Of a stretch of 42,072 bases of DNA, positions 28,642-36,655 are shown piece by piece. The first letter of the stretch is position 1. Every line of letters begins with the position of its first letter. The notes beneath the pieces were generated by a model, which searched no databases, was not told where the DNA came from, and saw only the letters and a list, made by a program, of their open reading frames with translations. This DNA is from Bacteroidales bacterium (GTDB lineage Bacteria; Bacteroidota; Bacteroidia; Bacteroidales; FEN-979), in assembly GCA_028706295.1 (NCBI GenBank), contig JAQWBQ010000025.1:1-42072 (forward strand), written 5' to 3'. Position numbers and translations under genes: made by a program.

Positions 28642-29160
28642 TTACTGTTCCTTCAGTTTTTTAAGGGCATCCCAGCGGGGATCGGCCGTGTGGTGACTGG
28701 TCAGTTCATGGAGCTTGGCCATGATCGCGGGATTGCAGGTACTATTTCCCTGTTCATCATCCGGGTGAACTTTCCGCGCGGGCAGTAACAGGTGAATGTA
28801 CTCGTAGATAAAAGGCGCGAGATCCAACTGATGTAAAGACTCCGGAATGATCTGTACCTCATCGGTTTCCTCCTCAAAACGGTCACCCAGTTTAATGATC
28901 AGCCGTTCCTCTCCCGCGACTTCGATATCGAGCGGATCCGCACAACGATCACATCGAACAACCACATGACCTGTCAGGGTGAAATGAAGATCCATCATTC
29001 GTTCCTCCTTCACCATCTTCATGGTTACCGATACCGCCCCATCACTGATCTCAGAATCTTCAGCAACTTCAAAGAACTTTGCTCCAACGTGGTAGTCGAA
29101 CTGATGCGCTCCCGGCTTCAATCCATGAAACGCCAACGTGTATCTTTCCGGATAGTTCAC
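28642..29160 (-). CDS. yceD: DUF177 (YceD-like) protein
   Basis: 172 aa. It matches the DUF177/YceD family found upstream of rpmF in most bacteria; family members have been linked to 23S rRNA accumulation and 50S maturation. Visible features: C70-x2-C73 in RCDRCADPLDI followed by the acidic EEETDEVQII stretch and the conserved DLAPFIYEYIHLLLP segment. First gene of the rpmF-plsX-fabH operon, with a full promoter match 20 nt upstream. Confidence 0.9.
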   Translation of the reverse strand: MNYPERYTLAFHGLKPGAHQFDYHVGAKFFEVAEDSEISDGAVSVTMKMVKEERMMDLHFTLTGHVVVRCDRCADPLDIEVAGEERLIIKLGDRFEEETDEVQIIPESLHQLDLAPFIYEYIHLLLPARKVHPDDEQGNSTCNPAIMAKLHELTSHHTADPRWDALKKLKEQ

Positions 29161-29179
29161 CGCTTCCTCAAAAAGGCTG

Positions 29180-29211
29180 CAAAATTATAAATTAATTTGG
29201 TGAATACCAAA
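29180..29211 (-). promoter_or_regulatory. Bacteroidota promoter of the DUF177-rpmF-plsX-fabH operon
   Basis: Minus strand TTTG (29208-29211), 20 nt, TAATTTTG (29180-29187), an exact match to TTTG-N19-21-TAnnTTTG. The predicted start site is about 13 nt upstream of the DUF177 ATG. Confidence 0.65.
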
Positions 29212-29286
29212 AACCTGTTCCGATTCGGTACAACGAGGACCCGGATGAATTTTAGGTACTCCTCCTGCAAATCTGCCAATTATTGA

Positions 29287-29294
29287 TATGTTTG
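29287..29294 (+). promoter_or_regulatory. Candidate -7 box for proline dehydrogenase
   Basis: TATGTTTG matches TAnnTTTG exactly, 40 nt before the start at 29335. No clear -33 TTTG is present. Confidence 0.4.
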
Positions 29295-29334
29295 CATATA
29301 AAAACAGAAACACCTGCACCAAAACCTGCAAACT

Positions 29335-30246
29335 ATGTTCAACAGGATCATAACCGGAATGCTGCCCCTGATGCCCAAAAAACTGGTCTGGATTTTCTCC
29401 CGGAAATACATTGCCGGGGAGACCATCGAAGATGCCATCAGGGTTTGCCGGTCGCTTCAGGCCCGGGGAATCAAGGCCACCATCGACCTGCTGGGTGAGT
29501 TCATTACCGAACTTGCGCAGGCAGAAGAAAACAAGAAGGCCTATTTAGCCATCATCGAGCGTATTGAAACGGAGAAGCTCGACGCCAACTACTCACTTAA
29601 ACCGACCAGTTTCGGGTTGCTGATCGACCCGGAGGTATGTTACCGCAATGTTCGTGAGATCGTGGCAAAAGCGGCCGAAAACGGAAATTTTGTTCGGATC
29701 GACATGGAGGACTCTCAATGCACCGACCTGGAGATCCAGTTGTTCAGAAGACTTCTTCCTGAATTTCCCGTACACGTCGGACTGGTCATACAGGCATATC
29801 TGAGACGGACCCTGCAGGATCTGCGCAACCTGACCGACCTGAACAGTTTGGAACATCCGGTCAATATCCGGTTATGCAAAGGGATCTACATCGAGCCTGA
29901 AGCGATAGCCTATAAAAAGTATGAAGAGATCAACCAGCATTACCTCGAAGATCTCGAATTTATCTTTCAGCAGGGATTCTATCCCGGAATCGCAACTCAC
30001 GACCAGCCTCTTGTCGACGGCGCCTGCAAGCTGATCGAGAAGTACCGGGTACCGAAAAACCGTTATGAGTTCCAGATGTTATACGGTGTGACGCCTGAAT
30101 TGAGGGCTTCGATCGTTGCCAAAGGCCACACCATGCGGGTGTATGTTCCGTTCGGCAAGGATTGGTTTGGCTACTCCACACGCCGGCTTAAAGAAAACCC
30201 CAAAATTGCAAGCCATATTATAAAAGCGTTGTTTGTAAGGGGATAG
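29335..30246 (+). CDS. Monofunctional proline dehydrogenase
   Basis: 303 aa. It oxidises L-proline to pyrroline-5-carboxylate with FAD and passes electrons to quinone; membrane-peripheral. A TIM-barrel PRODH domain without the P5C dehydrogenase half of PutA. Signatures: DLLGE (52-56), SLKPTSFG, RIDMEDS, VIQAYLRRT, RLCKGIYIEPE, GIATHD, YEFQMLYGV, and the substrate-binding YSTRRLKENP near the C-terminus. The divergent spacing from DUF177 leaves 174 bp with promoters for both. The stop codon is followed at once by word cassette C4. It converges on the 1077-aa oxidoreductase, and a shared role in amino acid oxidation is possible but not shown. Confidence 0.95.
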   Translation: MFNRIITGMLPLMPKKLVWIFSRKYIAGETIEDAIRVCRSLQARGIKATIDLLGEFITELAQAEENKKAYLAIIERIETEKLDANYSLKPTSFGLLIDPEVCYRNVREIVAKAAENGNFVRIDMEDSQCTDLEIQLFRRLLPEFPVHVGLVIQAYLRRTLQDLRNLTDLNSLEHPVNIRLCKGIYIEPEAIAYKKYEEINQHYLEDLEFIFQQGFYPGIATHDQPLVDGACKLIEKYRVPKNRYEFQMLYGVTPELRASIVAKGHTMRVYVPFGKDWFGYSTRRLKENPKIASHIIKALFVRG

Positions 30247-30376
30247 ACCAGCGGACGAAGAGTTGGACGTAGAGCGGACAAGTGGACTTGTTTCTGAAAC
30301 CCTGAAACTCTGAAACTCTGAAACCCTGAAACCCTGAAACCCTGAAACCCAAAACCAGGCAGACCAGTGGACCAGT
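30247..30376. repeat. 3' word cassette C4
   Basis: On the plus strand, directly after the proline dehydrogenase stop: CCAGCGGACGAAGAGTTGGA, GGACAAGTGGAC words, then seven CTGAAACC/CTGAAACT 8-mers, then GGACCAGTGGACC. This is the same orientation relative to the upstream gene as C1-C3, although this gene is on the other strand. Confidence 0.75.
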
Positions 30377-30403
30377 TAAATCGTCAAAGCTGGCAACCGT
30401 AAA

Positions 30404-33400
30404 TTATTTAAAGGCTTTTTCCAGCATCCCGTCGCCGGAGCGTTTCAGTCGGTCGAAATACGCGGGAACCTCTTTGCCCGTCAGTTTGTCAACGTACAAT
30501 TTCGCAAGGTACTGACCGAGCATGAAACCCTGGCCGCGCATTCCCAAAAAGAGGCCCAGTTCAGGATCAATGATCATGCGGGGTTCCACGTAGTATCCGG
30601 CCCATACGGCCTGGAATCCTACAGAGGAGAGTTCGGGGATCCAATCGGTGAAGATTTCAGAAGCGATCTCAACGAAATCCTGTGAATTGATCTTGATATT
30701 TTTATCGGCCTCCATCGGTTCTATTGCCGGTGAGGCGCAACCAATGATCTGTCCGGTCTCAGCAAGTTGTTGCCCGTAAACCGCAACAAATCCCTTGTAC
30801 CTGCGGCGGTCAATGAGCATGTCGAGCGGTCCTCCGTCTTTACCAAGCATCGGCAGTCGGCGGGTGATAAAGGCCTGGTGCTTTACAGGATAGAGGCCTG
30901 TTTCGATCCCGAGTTGTTTTGCAAAATGGTTTCCCTCGGGACCCAGCGCGTTGATGAAAATCTCACATTCATAGGTCACGTACTCATGTTGATGATTCCG
31001 GACTAACACCAGATAGGATCCGCCCTCTTTTTTTACATCGATGAGCCGGCAATCCTCTTCCACCCTGCCGCCTTTATCCAGTCCGATCCGACGGATCAGA
31101 TCGATGACCCTGCCGGGTGTGGCCTGCCAGCAATCGTGTGTGATCAGCGCCGCCTGGTAAGTCGTCAGCGAAGGATTGATCCGGGGAGAGATCTCCCTGA
31201 CGAAATCTTTGGGTTCAACCATGTAAGCATCGGACCATGACATCGAATCGACCAGCGCCCGGTACATGGTATCATCGTGCGCAAAGGTCACGTAACGGGT
31301 CGGATGGTAGTCGATGTTGTGGATCTTTTGCAGATCTTTAAAGATTTCATGGTTGTGCACCGCAATGTCAGACAGTTCGGGGAGGGAGAAATTGGGCCGG
31401 CCTCCGGCAATGTTGCGCCAGGATGCGCCCCGGCCGGAGTTGAGCAGTACGCATTCCATCCCGGCCTCACTGAGGTAACGGAACAGGGCGCTGCCCGTGA
31501 TGCCGCCTCCGGCCACAACCGATTTTACCTTTATCCTCCCGGGATGGGTTTCAGCCTTGCCAGTGATGACCGTTTCGTGCACGGTTCTCGGGTAGAGTTC
31601 ACCCATTGAGATCTGATTCGAGAGCGGCCCGCGCGGGGTGGGTTCCCCTACAATGCTGATCCCGCTTCCGCGAAGCGTCGTCTTCAGGCGGCGGATGCAC
31701 CGTTTGCCACGGCAGGCGCCCATTCCCAGCCGGGTGGTGTGCTTGATTTCGTCGACCGAGATGAATTTGCGGTCACCGATGGTTTCAAGGATCTCCTCCA
31801 GGGTCACATCGTCACAATGGCACACGTAGGTCGCGACTTTTTCTTCCTGATGATAGGGTTTAAAAGCAATCGGTTGCGGGTAGCGGTCCTTGAGAATAAA
31901 TCCCCGCACCTCGCTGAGGCCTGCGCCGTGAATTGTAAGCGAACGCACCCGGGCAATATTTGTTTTATTGGGTTTCGTGAGTATTTTCTCTACAACACCT
32001 TCTCCAAGGATCGTTCCCTGATTATCGACCAGAAAACATTCGGCCGGCGCTGCAACTTCATATTCAATGGGTAGAAAGAGCCAGTCTTTAGCAAGGTTAT
32101 ATCCGAATATCGCAAGTCCCGGGCACTGGTACACGCAATCCATACATCCGATGCATTTTGCGAAGTCGATTTCGGGAACCGTGCTGGTCGATGTTTTGGT
32201 GATGGCGCCATGAGGGCACGAGAATGCGCACGGATTGCAGGCAAAACCGTACAGGCAGTCGATCATCACGAAACCTTTCTGGTTCATCCGTTCGGGGGTG
32301 GGACGAAAGGGTTCGGGGATGACGCGCACAGGATGTTGTTGCGAATCGATATACTCTTTGGAAAGGGACAGATAGGTGTCATAATCGAATGAAGCGCCCA
32401 TCTCCTGAAGGACGTCGAAGGCCGCTTGTCTTCCCCGCAGCACGGCGCTGGTGCCCTCCCCGATCCGGATGGCATCGCCGGCGCCGAAACAATGACGTCC
32501 GAAAATTTCGTTCCCTTTGATCAGCAACTGATCATCCTGAACCAGCCCGGTGCAGATATTGATGGCATCGATGCCGTCGATGATCTTTTCGGTTCCGGGA
32601 ACCGGTTTGAAATTCACGCATTCGGCAACGACCGCCCCGGTTATCCCGTCGTGGTTCTCGTTGGGGATTGCTTTCAAAAGTATGTGTGAAGTAAGGATGG
32701 GGATACCCAGGCGTCTTACCCTGTTGGCCTGGACCGGGAATCCGCCTTCGGAGGGCAGGGCTTCGAGGATGGCTTTTACCCGGGCTCCCGCCTGCATCAG
32801 CTGATACGATGTAAGATAACCGATATTCCCGGCCCCGACGGTCAGAACATTTTTCCCGAGGAGGGTCAATTCGTTGTTCATCATCTTCTGAACCACGGCG
32901 GCGGTGAAAACGCCCGGCAGATCGTCGTTTTCGAATGTCGGCATGAAGGGGACCGCACCTGTGGCGACGATTAGGTACGCTGCATCGACAAAATAAATCT
33001 CTTCGGTCCGGATATTTTTCACGGCGATGCGACCACCCTCAAGAATATCCCACACGGTGGAATTGAGGAAAATGCCTTCGTGGTCTTCGCCTGCGAGGGT
33101 TTTGGCGATGTCGAATCCACGCATTCCTCCGAATTTCTGTTCCTTTTCAAAAAAGAAAAACTGGTGGGTCTGCATCAGGAATTGCCCGCCAATCTTATCG
33201 TTGTTATCAATTACAAGATTTGATACATGGTGTTTGTTCAGCTCTTCACGGGCAGCCAGACCGGCGGGTCCGGCCCCGATGATGGCCACCGTGGTTTTGA
33301 AAACCCGGTGGGGTTGATCCTTGCTCACGGAGGTGCGATAGGGTGCATAATCGTGTGGGATCTCTTTAACCTCTTTAACTCCATCGATCCGCGTGATACA

Positions 33401-33637
33401 GATCCGCTTTATCTGCCCGTCGACCAACATTTCGCAGGCGCCGCATTTCCCGATGCCACATTCCAGGCTCCGCTCGCGGTTTGCCAGACTGTGGCTGTGA
33501 ACCGGAAACCCGGCCTGGTGAAGGGCCGCTGCAATGGTAAACCCTTTATCACCGGTTATTTCATGTCCCTGGTAGTTGAATGTTGATTGTTCCTGTTGTG
33601 TGATCTCAATGATCGGATGCTTCGTGATTTTATACAT
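30404..33637 (-). CDS. Fused multi-centre FAD/iron-sulfur oxidoreductase (HcnABC/OoxAB-like plus 2x[4Fe-4S])
   Basis: 1077 aa, intact. Order: (1) plant-type [2Fe-2S] domain, 15-100, with C60, C65, C68, C80; (2) FAD/NAD(P) pyridine-nucleotide oxidoreductase, 113-420, with GAGPAG at 121-126 and GAGNIG at 268-273; (3) two [4Fe-4S] clusters, C461/C467/C470/C474 (unusual first spacing) and C495/C498/C501/C505; (4) BFD-like [2Fe-2S], C606, C608, C642, C647; (5) C-terminal D-amino-acid-oxidase-type FAD domain, 704-1060, with GGGITG at 710-715. In hydrogen cyanide synthase, opine oxidases and dye-linked proline dehydrogenases the corresponding modules are separate subunits. The DAO domain would oxidise an amine or amino acid and the rest would relay electrons. 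The substrate is unknown; the convergent proline dehydrogenase hints at an imino acid. A GlpA-like role is an alternative. Confidence 0.88.
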   Translation of the reverse strand: MYKITKHPIIEITQQEQSTFNYQGHEITGDKGFTIAAALHQAGFPVHSHSLANRERSLECGIGKCGACEMLVDGQIKRICITRIDGVKEVKEIPHDYAPYRTSVSKDQPHRVFKTTVAIIGAGPAGLAAREELNKHHVSNLVIDNNDKIGGQFLMQTHQFFFFEKEQKFGGMRGFDIAKTLAGEDHEGIFLNSTVWDILEGGRIAVKNIRTEEIYFVDAAYLIVATGAVPFMPTFENDDLPGVFTAAVVQKMMNNELTLLGKNVLTVGAGNIGYLTSYQLMQAGARVKAILEALPSEGGFPVQANRVRRLGIPILTSHILLKAIPNENHDGITGAVVAECVNFKPVPGTEKIIDGIDAINICTGLVQDDQLLIKGNEIFGRHCFGAGDAIRIGEGTSAVLRGRQAAFDVLQEMGASFDYDTYLSLSKEYIDSQQHPVRVIPEPFRPTPERMNQKGFVMIDCLYGFACNPCAFSCPHGAITKTSTSTVPEIDFAKCIGCMDCVYQCPGLAIFGYNLAKDWLFLPIEYEVAAPAECFLVDNQGTILGEGVVEKILTKPNKTNIARVRSLTIHGAGLSEVRGFILKDRYPQPIAFKPYHQEEKVATYVCHCDDVTLEEILETIGDRKFISVDEIKHTTRLGMGACRGKRCIRRLKTTLRGSGISIVGEPTPRGPLSNQISMGELYPRTVHETVITGKAETHPGRIKVKSVVAGGGITGSALFRYLSEAGMECVLLNSGRGASWRNIAGGRPNFSLPELSDIAVHNHEIFKDLQKIHNIDYHPTRYVTFAHDDTMYRALVDSMSWSDAYMVEPKDFVREISPRINPSLTTYQAALITHDCWQATPGRVIDLIRRIGLDKGGRVEEDCRLIDVKKEGGSYLVLVRNHQHEYVTYECEIFINALGPEGNHFAKQLGIETGLYPVKHQAFITRRLPMLGKDGGPLDMLIDRRRYKGFVAVYGQQLAETGQIIGCASPAIEPMEADKNIKINSQDFVEIASEIFTDWIPELSSVGFQAVWAGYYVEPRMIIDPELGLFLGMRGQGFMLGQYLAKLYVDKLTGKEVPAYFDRLKRSGDGMLEKAFK

Positions 33638-33762
33638 GGTGGGTGGTCTTGTTTCGTCAGTACCGGCTTAGAGACTGTTTAAAATTTACGATTTACGATT
33701 GTATGTTCGATTTCGGATTAACAGTCATAATCCTATGGAATGATCTTATTTTTTTCCGGGTG

Positions 33763-33770
33763 CAAAAATA
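33763..33770 (-). promoter_or_regulatory. Candidate -7 box for the 1077-aa oxidoreductase
   Basis: Minus strand TATTTTTG fits TAnnTTTG. The nearest TTTG upstream is spaced only 15 nt away. It would give a leader of about 120 nt that contains two ATTTACG words (33684-33697). Confidence 0.35.
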
Positions 33771-33818
33771 GACAAATTCCCATTTCAAAATCAGATTAAC
33801 TGTTAATAAATTCACAAT

Positions 33819-34760
33819 TCAGAGTGAGACGAAAAAGCCCACCGATATAAGGTTTTCGATCTGCAGGGCGGAGCTGACTTCCCGTTCAAAGTAGAGCCGG
33901 GTCTGGATGGAGGTTTTAAGGAATCTGGTGATTCTGACTGCAAGCAGGCTTTTCAGCGTCATGTCGACCGGTTGATGGTAATCTTTAAACAGCAGCAAGT
34001 CGCAGTCCCAATGAAACCGGGTCAGGAAGGCTTTGTCGATAAGCAGATGAAAGGTCAATCCATATTCGAAGCGATGGTCCTGGTCCATGGAGACTCCGAA
34101 ACAGGATTCTCTTCCGGGTTGGCTGAAGATTTTTTTATTGCGGACATAGGTCAGTTTTGCCGCGCTTATGCCGACATCGACTTTTATTGCGTCGCGGAGG
34201 TTCCATCCCAGTCCGCCTGAAAAGATCCATAACAGCGGCGTGAGAAAGGAGGCCGACAGATAGCGATCGACCCCGGCTGACCCGGCGACATAATCGTAAC
34301 AGTTGAAGAACCGGGTCGACAGGTAGGAAAGAACAATTAATTGTAAAGATCTGGATAACTTTAATTCGAGGCGGGTATCGAGGGTGTTTTCATCCGGCTG
34401 AAATCGGGTAATGCTGTCGAAAAAGATCTGAAACCCGAGGTCATGGGAGAGCAAATGGGTGACTCGGAAGGCGCTGCCGGAGTTGAGTTGAATCCTGTAT
34501 TTCAGTTGTTGCTGCAGAAACAGGTTATTCTTGTTTGGATCCTGTTGCCAGTTTTGCAGAAACAGACCTGAAAAATTGATCCTGTAAGAGAGATCCTGAT
34601 AGCAGGAGAACCGCACCAGGGATGTGCCGGCGGGAGCCAGGGAGCTGAGCGGGAGCAGGACCAGGGTATCGTTCCAGAGCAAATTCTGACCGTGACTTTC
34701 CGCGGGCGTCATGCAACAACCCATAACCCAAATCCAGCCGATCCAAATCGCCCCGCGCAC
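33819..34760 (-). CDS. Exported protein, DUF3078-like outer-membrane barrel
   Basis: 313 aa with a GTG start at 34758-34760; the in-frame stop at 34773-34775 excludes an earlier start. A signal peptide of about 25 residues ends near AESHGQ. The rest is beta-rich with repeated aromatic strand ends, and resembles the Bacteroidota DUF3078 family (NLLWNDTLVLLPLSS; FSGLFLQNWQQDPNKNNLFLQQQLKYRI). The last strand ends at the C-terminus (LISVGFFVSL), so an outer-membrane beta-barrel is likely. Starts 44 nt after the 203-aa gene, probably one transcript. No enzyme motif. Confidence 0.65.
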   Translation of the reverse strand: MRGAIWIGWIWVMGCCMTPAESHGQNLLWNDTLVLLPLSSLAPAGTSLVRFSCYQDLSYRINFSGLFLQNWQQDPNKNNLFLQQQLKYRIQLNSGSAFRVTHLLSHDLGFQIFFDSITRFQPDENTLDTRLELKLSRSLQLIVLSYLSTRFFNCYDYVAGSAGVDRYLSASFLTPLLWIFSGGLGWNLRDAIKVDVGISAAKLTYVRNKKIFSQPGRESCFGVSMDQDHRFEYGLTFHLLIDKAFLTRFHWDCDLLLFKDYHQPVDMTLKSLLAVRITRFLKTSIQTRLYFEREVSSALQIENLISVGFFVSL

Positions 34761-34803
34761 CCCGTTTGTTTTTTAAGGAATTCATGAACTTTTATTGTGG
34801 TAA

Positions 34804-35415
34804 TCAGCGAATTTTAAGACTGTTTCCCGATGTCAGATTCCATTCCTTTTGCATGTCCATGTTCAGAAGGATCATCCGGATGGTTGTCGTTTTGTTTTCT
34901 CCGGCTGCCTTTTCAAGATCAAAAAGGCGGTAATTATATTTTCCAAGAAATTTCGCCCAGATCACAACCAGTGTAAAATCGACCTTTGCAGTCGGGTCAA
35001 CAAGCCCTTTATCGGGGCCAAAAGGGACGATCAGGCGGGTGATCTGATCCAGGGTGATCTGATCGGTCGACAGGTAATTTGAATCTGCATGAAGGCTTCT
35101 GATTGCTTCCGATCCCGCCCATTGGCATTTGGCAGTGTCCCGATCGATCCATTTTCCGTCACGGTCGAAAAGCATGTGGCTGAGGAGGTTTTTTCTGATC
35201 TCCGGCCGGACAAGGGCAGTACGATAGGCTGAAGTATCGCGGAACATATAAAGGTCATGCACCGGGAACTGATTTTTCTGAAGGAATGAGATGAGCGATT
35301 CCGGGGTTTCCGTTCCCGGCTGGGTGATGTCATATTTCAGATTCATATAACTTTTGCACCCCTCCTGCAAAGCCGGGATCAGGAACAGGAGCAGGATTCG
35401 GGCGATGGTTTTCAT
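34804..35415 (-). CDS. Exported protein, possibly a lipoprotein (unrecognised)
   Basis: 203 aa. N-terminal hydrophobic stretch MKTIARILLLFLIPALQEGC, with Cys20 as a possible lipidation site, though the -3 residue is a poor lipobox match. The remainder is soluble and contains FLQKNQFPVHDLYMFRDTSAY and LIVPFGPDKGL…DFTLVVIWAKFLGKYNYRLF, which I do not recognise as a known domain. The context (followed by a barrel gene) suggests an envelope role. The ATG and first four codons belong to the leader sequence shared with the gene at 41038-41778, although the two proteins look unrelated after MKTI. Confidence 0.65.
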   Translation of the reverse strand: MKTIARILLLFLIPALQEGCKSYMNLKYDITQPGTETPESLISFLQKNQFPVHDLYMFRDTSAYRTALVRPEIRKNLLSHMLFDRDGKWIDRDTAKCQWAGSEAIRSLHADSNYLSTDQITLDQITRLIVPFGPDKGLVDPTAKVDFTLVVIWAKFLGKYNYRLFDLEKAAGENKTTTIRMILLNMDMQKEWNLTSGNSLKIR

Positions 35416-35637
35416 TTGTTAATGATTTTATATTTAATGTGCTCATATTTATTTTACTGCTTATCTCCTTTGAGCAAGTTGATGTTTTCGGGGCGGGGTC
35501 ATTTTATCAGCCACTGCCGGTTGCCGCTTTTGATACTTGCTTAAAGGGGATAAGCAGTTTTATTTTTTTCGGGTCAAATGGAATATCCATTGTGATCATC
35601 CGCGGTTTGCATGAACCTGTTTCCTATGGATATTTCA
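35408..35637. repeat. Shared leader repeat, copy A (split)
   Basis: Leader of the 203-aa gene. The proximal block 35408-35435, which includes the start codon, matches 41771-41798 at 27 of 28 positions. The distal block 35572-35637 (66 bp) matches 41803-41868 without gaps at 54 of 66 positions. It carries an inverted pair TGAAATATCCA / TGGATATTCCA at its ends and a strictly conserved CAGGTTCATGCAAA in the middle. In this copy the two blocks are 136 nt apart; in copy B only 4 nt. Confidence 0.8.
35456..35558. mobile_element. MITE-like 103-bp inverted-repeat element
   Basis: Terminal inverted repeats of 24 bp (35456-35479 and 35535-35558), 22 of 24 positions matching, beginning ACTGCTTATC. The interior is 55 nt with no coding capacity. 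It is flanked on both sides by TTTATTTT (35448-35455, 35559-35566), a possible 8-bp target duplication, though the context is AT-rich. The related leader at 41771-41868 lacks it. No transposase in the window matches it. It could instead be a strong attenuator-like stem-loop of the leader. Confidence 0.65.
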
Positions 35638-35673
35638 ACGTAATACCGGGGTTAGCTTCATAAAACGGAAAAA

Positions 35674-35706
35674 CCGGGGAGTGCATGGAAACGTCACACC
35701 CCCCGG
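35674..35706 (-). terminator. Intrinsic terminator after the 159-aa gene
   Basis: Minus strand stem CCGGGG / CCCCGG extended past one mismatch by GTG/CAC, with a 13-nt loop, then TTTTT. It starts 15 nt after the stop codon of the 159-aa gene. It should separate that gene from the 203-aa gene downstream, so the latter needs a promoter between 35416 and 35673. Confidence 0.7.
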
Positions 35707-35720
35707 GGCCGGTAAAGTCA

Positions 35721-36200
35721 TTACAATTGAAAGATGACAGTGTAAACGCCGCCGCTGTATGTTACAGGGTAGATCCCCTGCCGGATCGTCAGCGGTGTGG
35801 ACGAACCGAGAACTTTGGAAGTCGCACCCGACAGGGTGAATGGATCTTCGAGGGTAATACTGGTCTTATCTTTGAAAACCGGAAGGGTTGATCCGCCTTC
35901 ATATTTAGTCAGTTCGCGTTCTTCAATCTGCAGGATCAACTGGTTTTTATCATTCAGCTGGGCCTTGACGGGGCAGGTATTGTAATCGTTAGCCCCGCTC
36001 ATGTTATCTTCAAATCCAATGGTAAATTCAAAGCATAGCCCGAATCCCCTCTTGCATTCGAACTTCGGACGGTGAAAGGTAATACGGATATTGACCCATG
36101 CCGATGGGGAGGAAGTGGGAATAGCGATGAGATCACCGGCATAAATTGATCCTGAAATCAGCATCAGGCTGAGAACGGAGAAGAGTATAAGTTTTTTCAT
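35721..36200 (-). CDS. Small exported protein (unrecognised)
   Basis: 159 aa. A clear signal peptide is seen at 1-21 (MKKLILFSVLSLMLISGSIYA). The mature 138 residues are beta-rich with Cys residues near 49, 56 and 76 and end in a VYTVIFQL strand. It has no lipobox, T9SS domain or recognised family. It is probably a periplasmic or surface-released protein. The gene is single, with a strong terminator behind it and 455 bp in front, and no exact promoter match was found for it. Confidence 0.65.
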   Translation of the reverse strand: MKKLILFSVLSLMLISGSIYAGDLIAIPTSSPSAWVNIRITFHRPKFECKRGFGLCFEFTIGFEDNMSGANDYNTCPVKAQLNDKNQLILQIEERELTKYEGGSTLPVFKDKTSITLEDPFTLSGATSKVLGSSTPLTIRQGIYPVTYSGGVYTVIFQL

Positions 36201-36489
36201 GGCTTTTTGATTAAAAATTCAACAAAACGCTGCCTGATGGCCGCCGGCAGCCGACGGTTGGTCCTTAAATTCTGGGAGCAGGACCCTGCTACCGAAATCG
36301 GGATCATTCCAAAAGATCCTTCATTCGTTGGGTTCAAAGATCCATGATTGGTGCGCCTCCTTCCCTTTTAAAAAATTCACAGGTTAATCGGGGCGACTGC
36401 GAAAAGGTAATACGGATACAAGGGATTTTTTTTACACTTATTGATAAATGATTATAATTCAATAGATATCATTTATTTACACAAAAGGC

Positions 36490-36523
36490 TTGGAATTTAT
36501 CTGAAAAATTTTTAGTATCTTTG
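36490..36523 (+). promoter_or_regulatory. Bacteroidota promoter of the starch-synthase-like / DUF4270 operon
   Basis: TTG at 36490-36492, 23 nt, then TATCTTTG at 36516-36523 (exact TAnnTTTG). The predicted transcript has a leader of about 125 nt. Confidence 0.6.
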
Positions 36524-36589
36524 CACCCGGATTTCCAGAATCTGAATAATTGCCGGGAAACAAGAGCATCCGGAGATATCTTACCGGCT

Positions 36590-36608
36590 CTGATCCTTTC
36601 CGGATCAG
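36590..36608 (+). promoter_or_regulatory. Leader stem-loop
   Basis: Perfect 7-bp stem CTGATCC / GGATCAG with a 5-nt loop inside the predicted leader, about 48 nt before the start codon. No U-tract follows, so it is not a terminator; it may affect mRNA stability or translation. Confidence 0.4.
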
Positions 36609-36655
36609 AAGGCAGGGAATAAATAAATCAAACAGGGATTAATTGAGAGGAATAT

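Larger units (their letters stand above)
36201..36655. other. Divergent intergenic region
   Basis: 455 bp between the 159-aa gene (minus) and the starch-synthase-like gene (plus). It holds the promoter at 36490-36523 and the leader hairpin at 36590-36608 for the plus gene. Toward the minus gene there are GC-rich inverted repeats (GCTGCC/GGCAGC near 36229-36251; GCAGG/CCTGC near 36275). No riboswitch family recognised. Confidence 0.4.

Noticed and set aside
34525-34785. Alternative ATG-started frame MNSLKNKRG… upstream of the DUF3078-like gene
   Set aside because: It is in a different frame and gives no signal peptide; the GTG start in the long frame gives a good one.
35439-35663. 74-aa plus-strand ORF with a hydrophobic N-terminus
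   Set aside because: It lies across the MITE-like element and the repeat leader of the opposite gene, with no recognised family or promoter.
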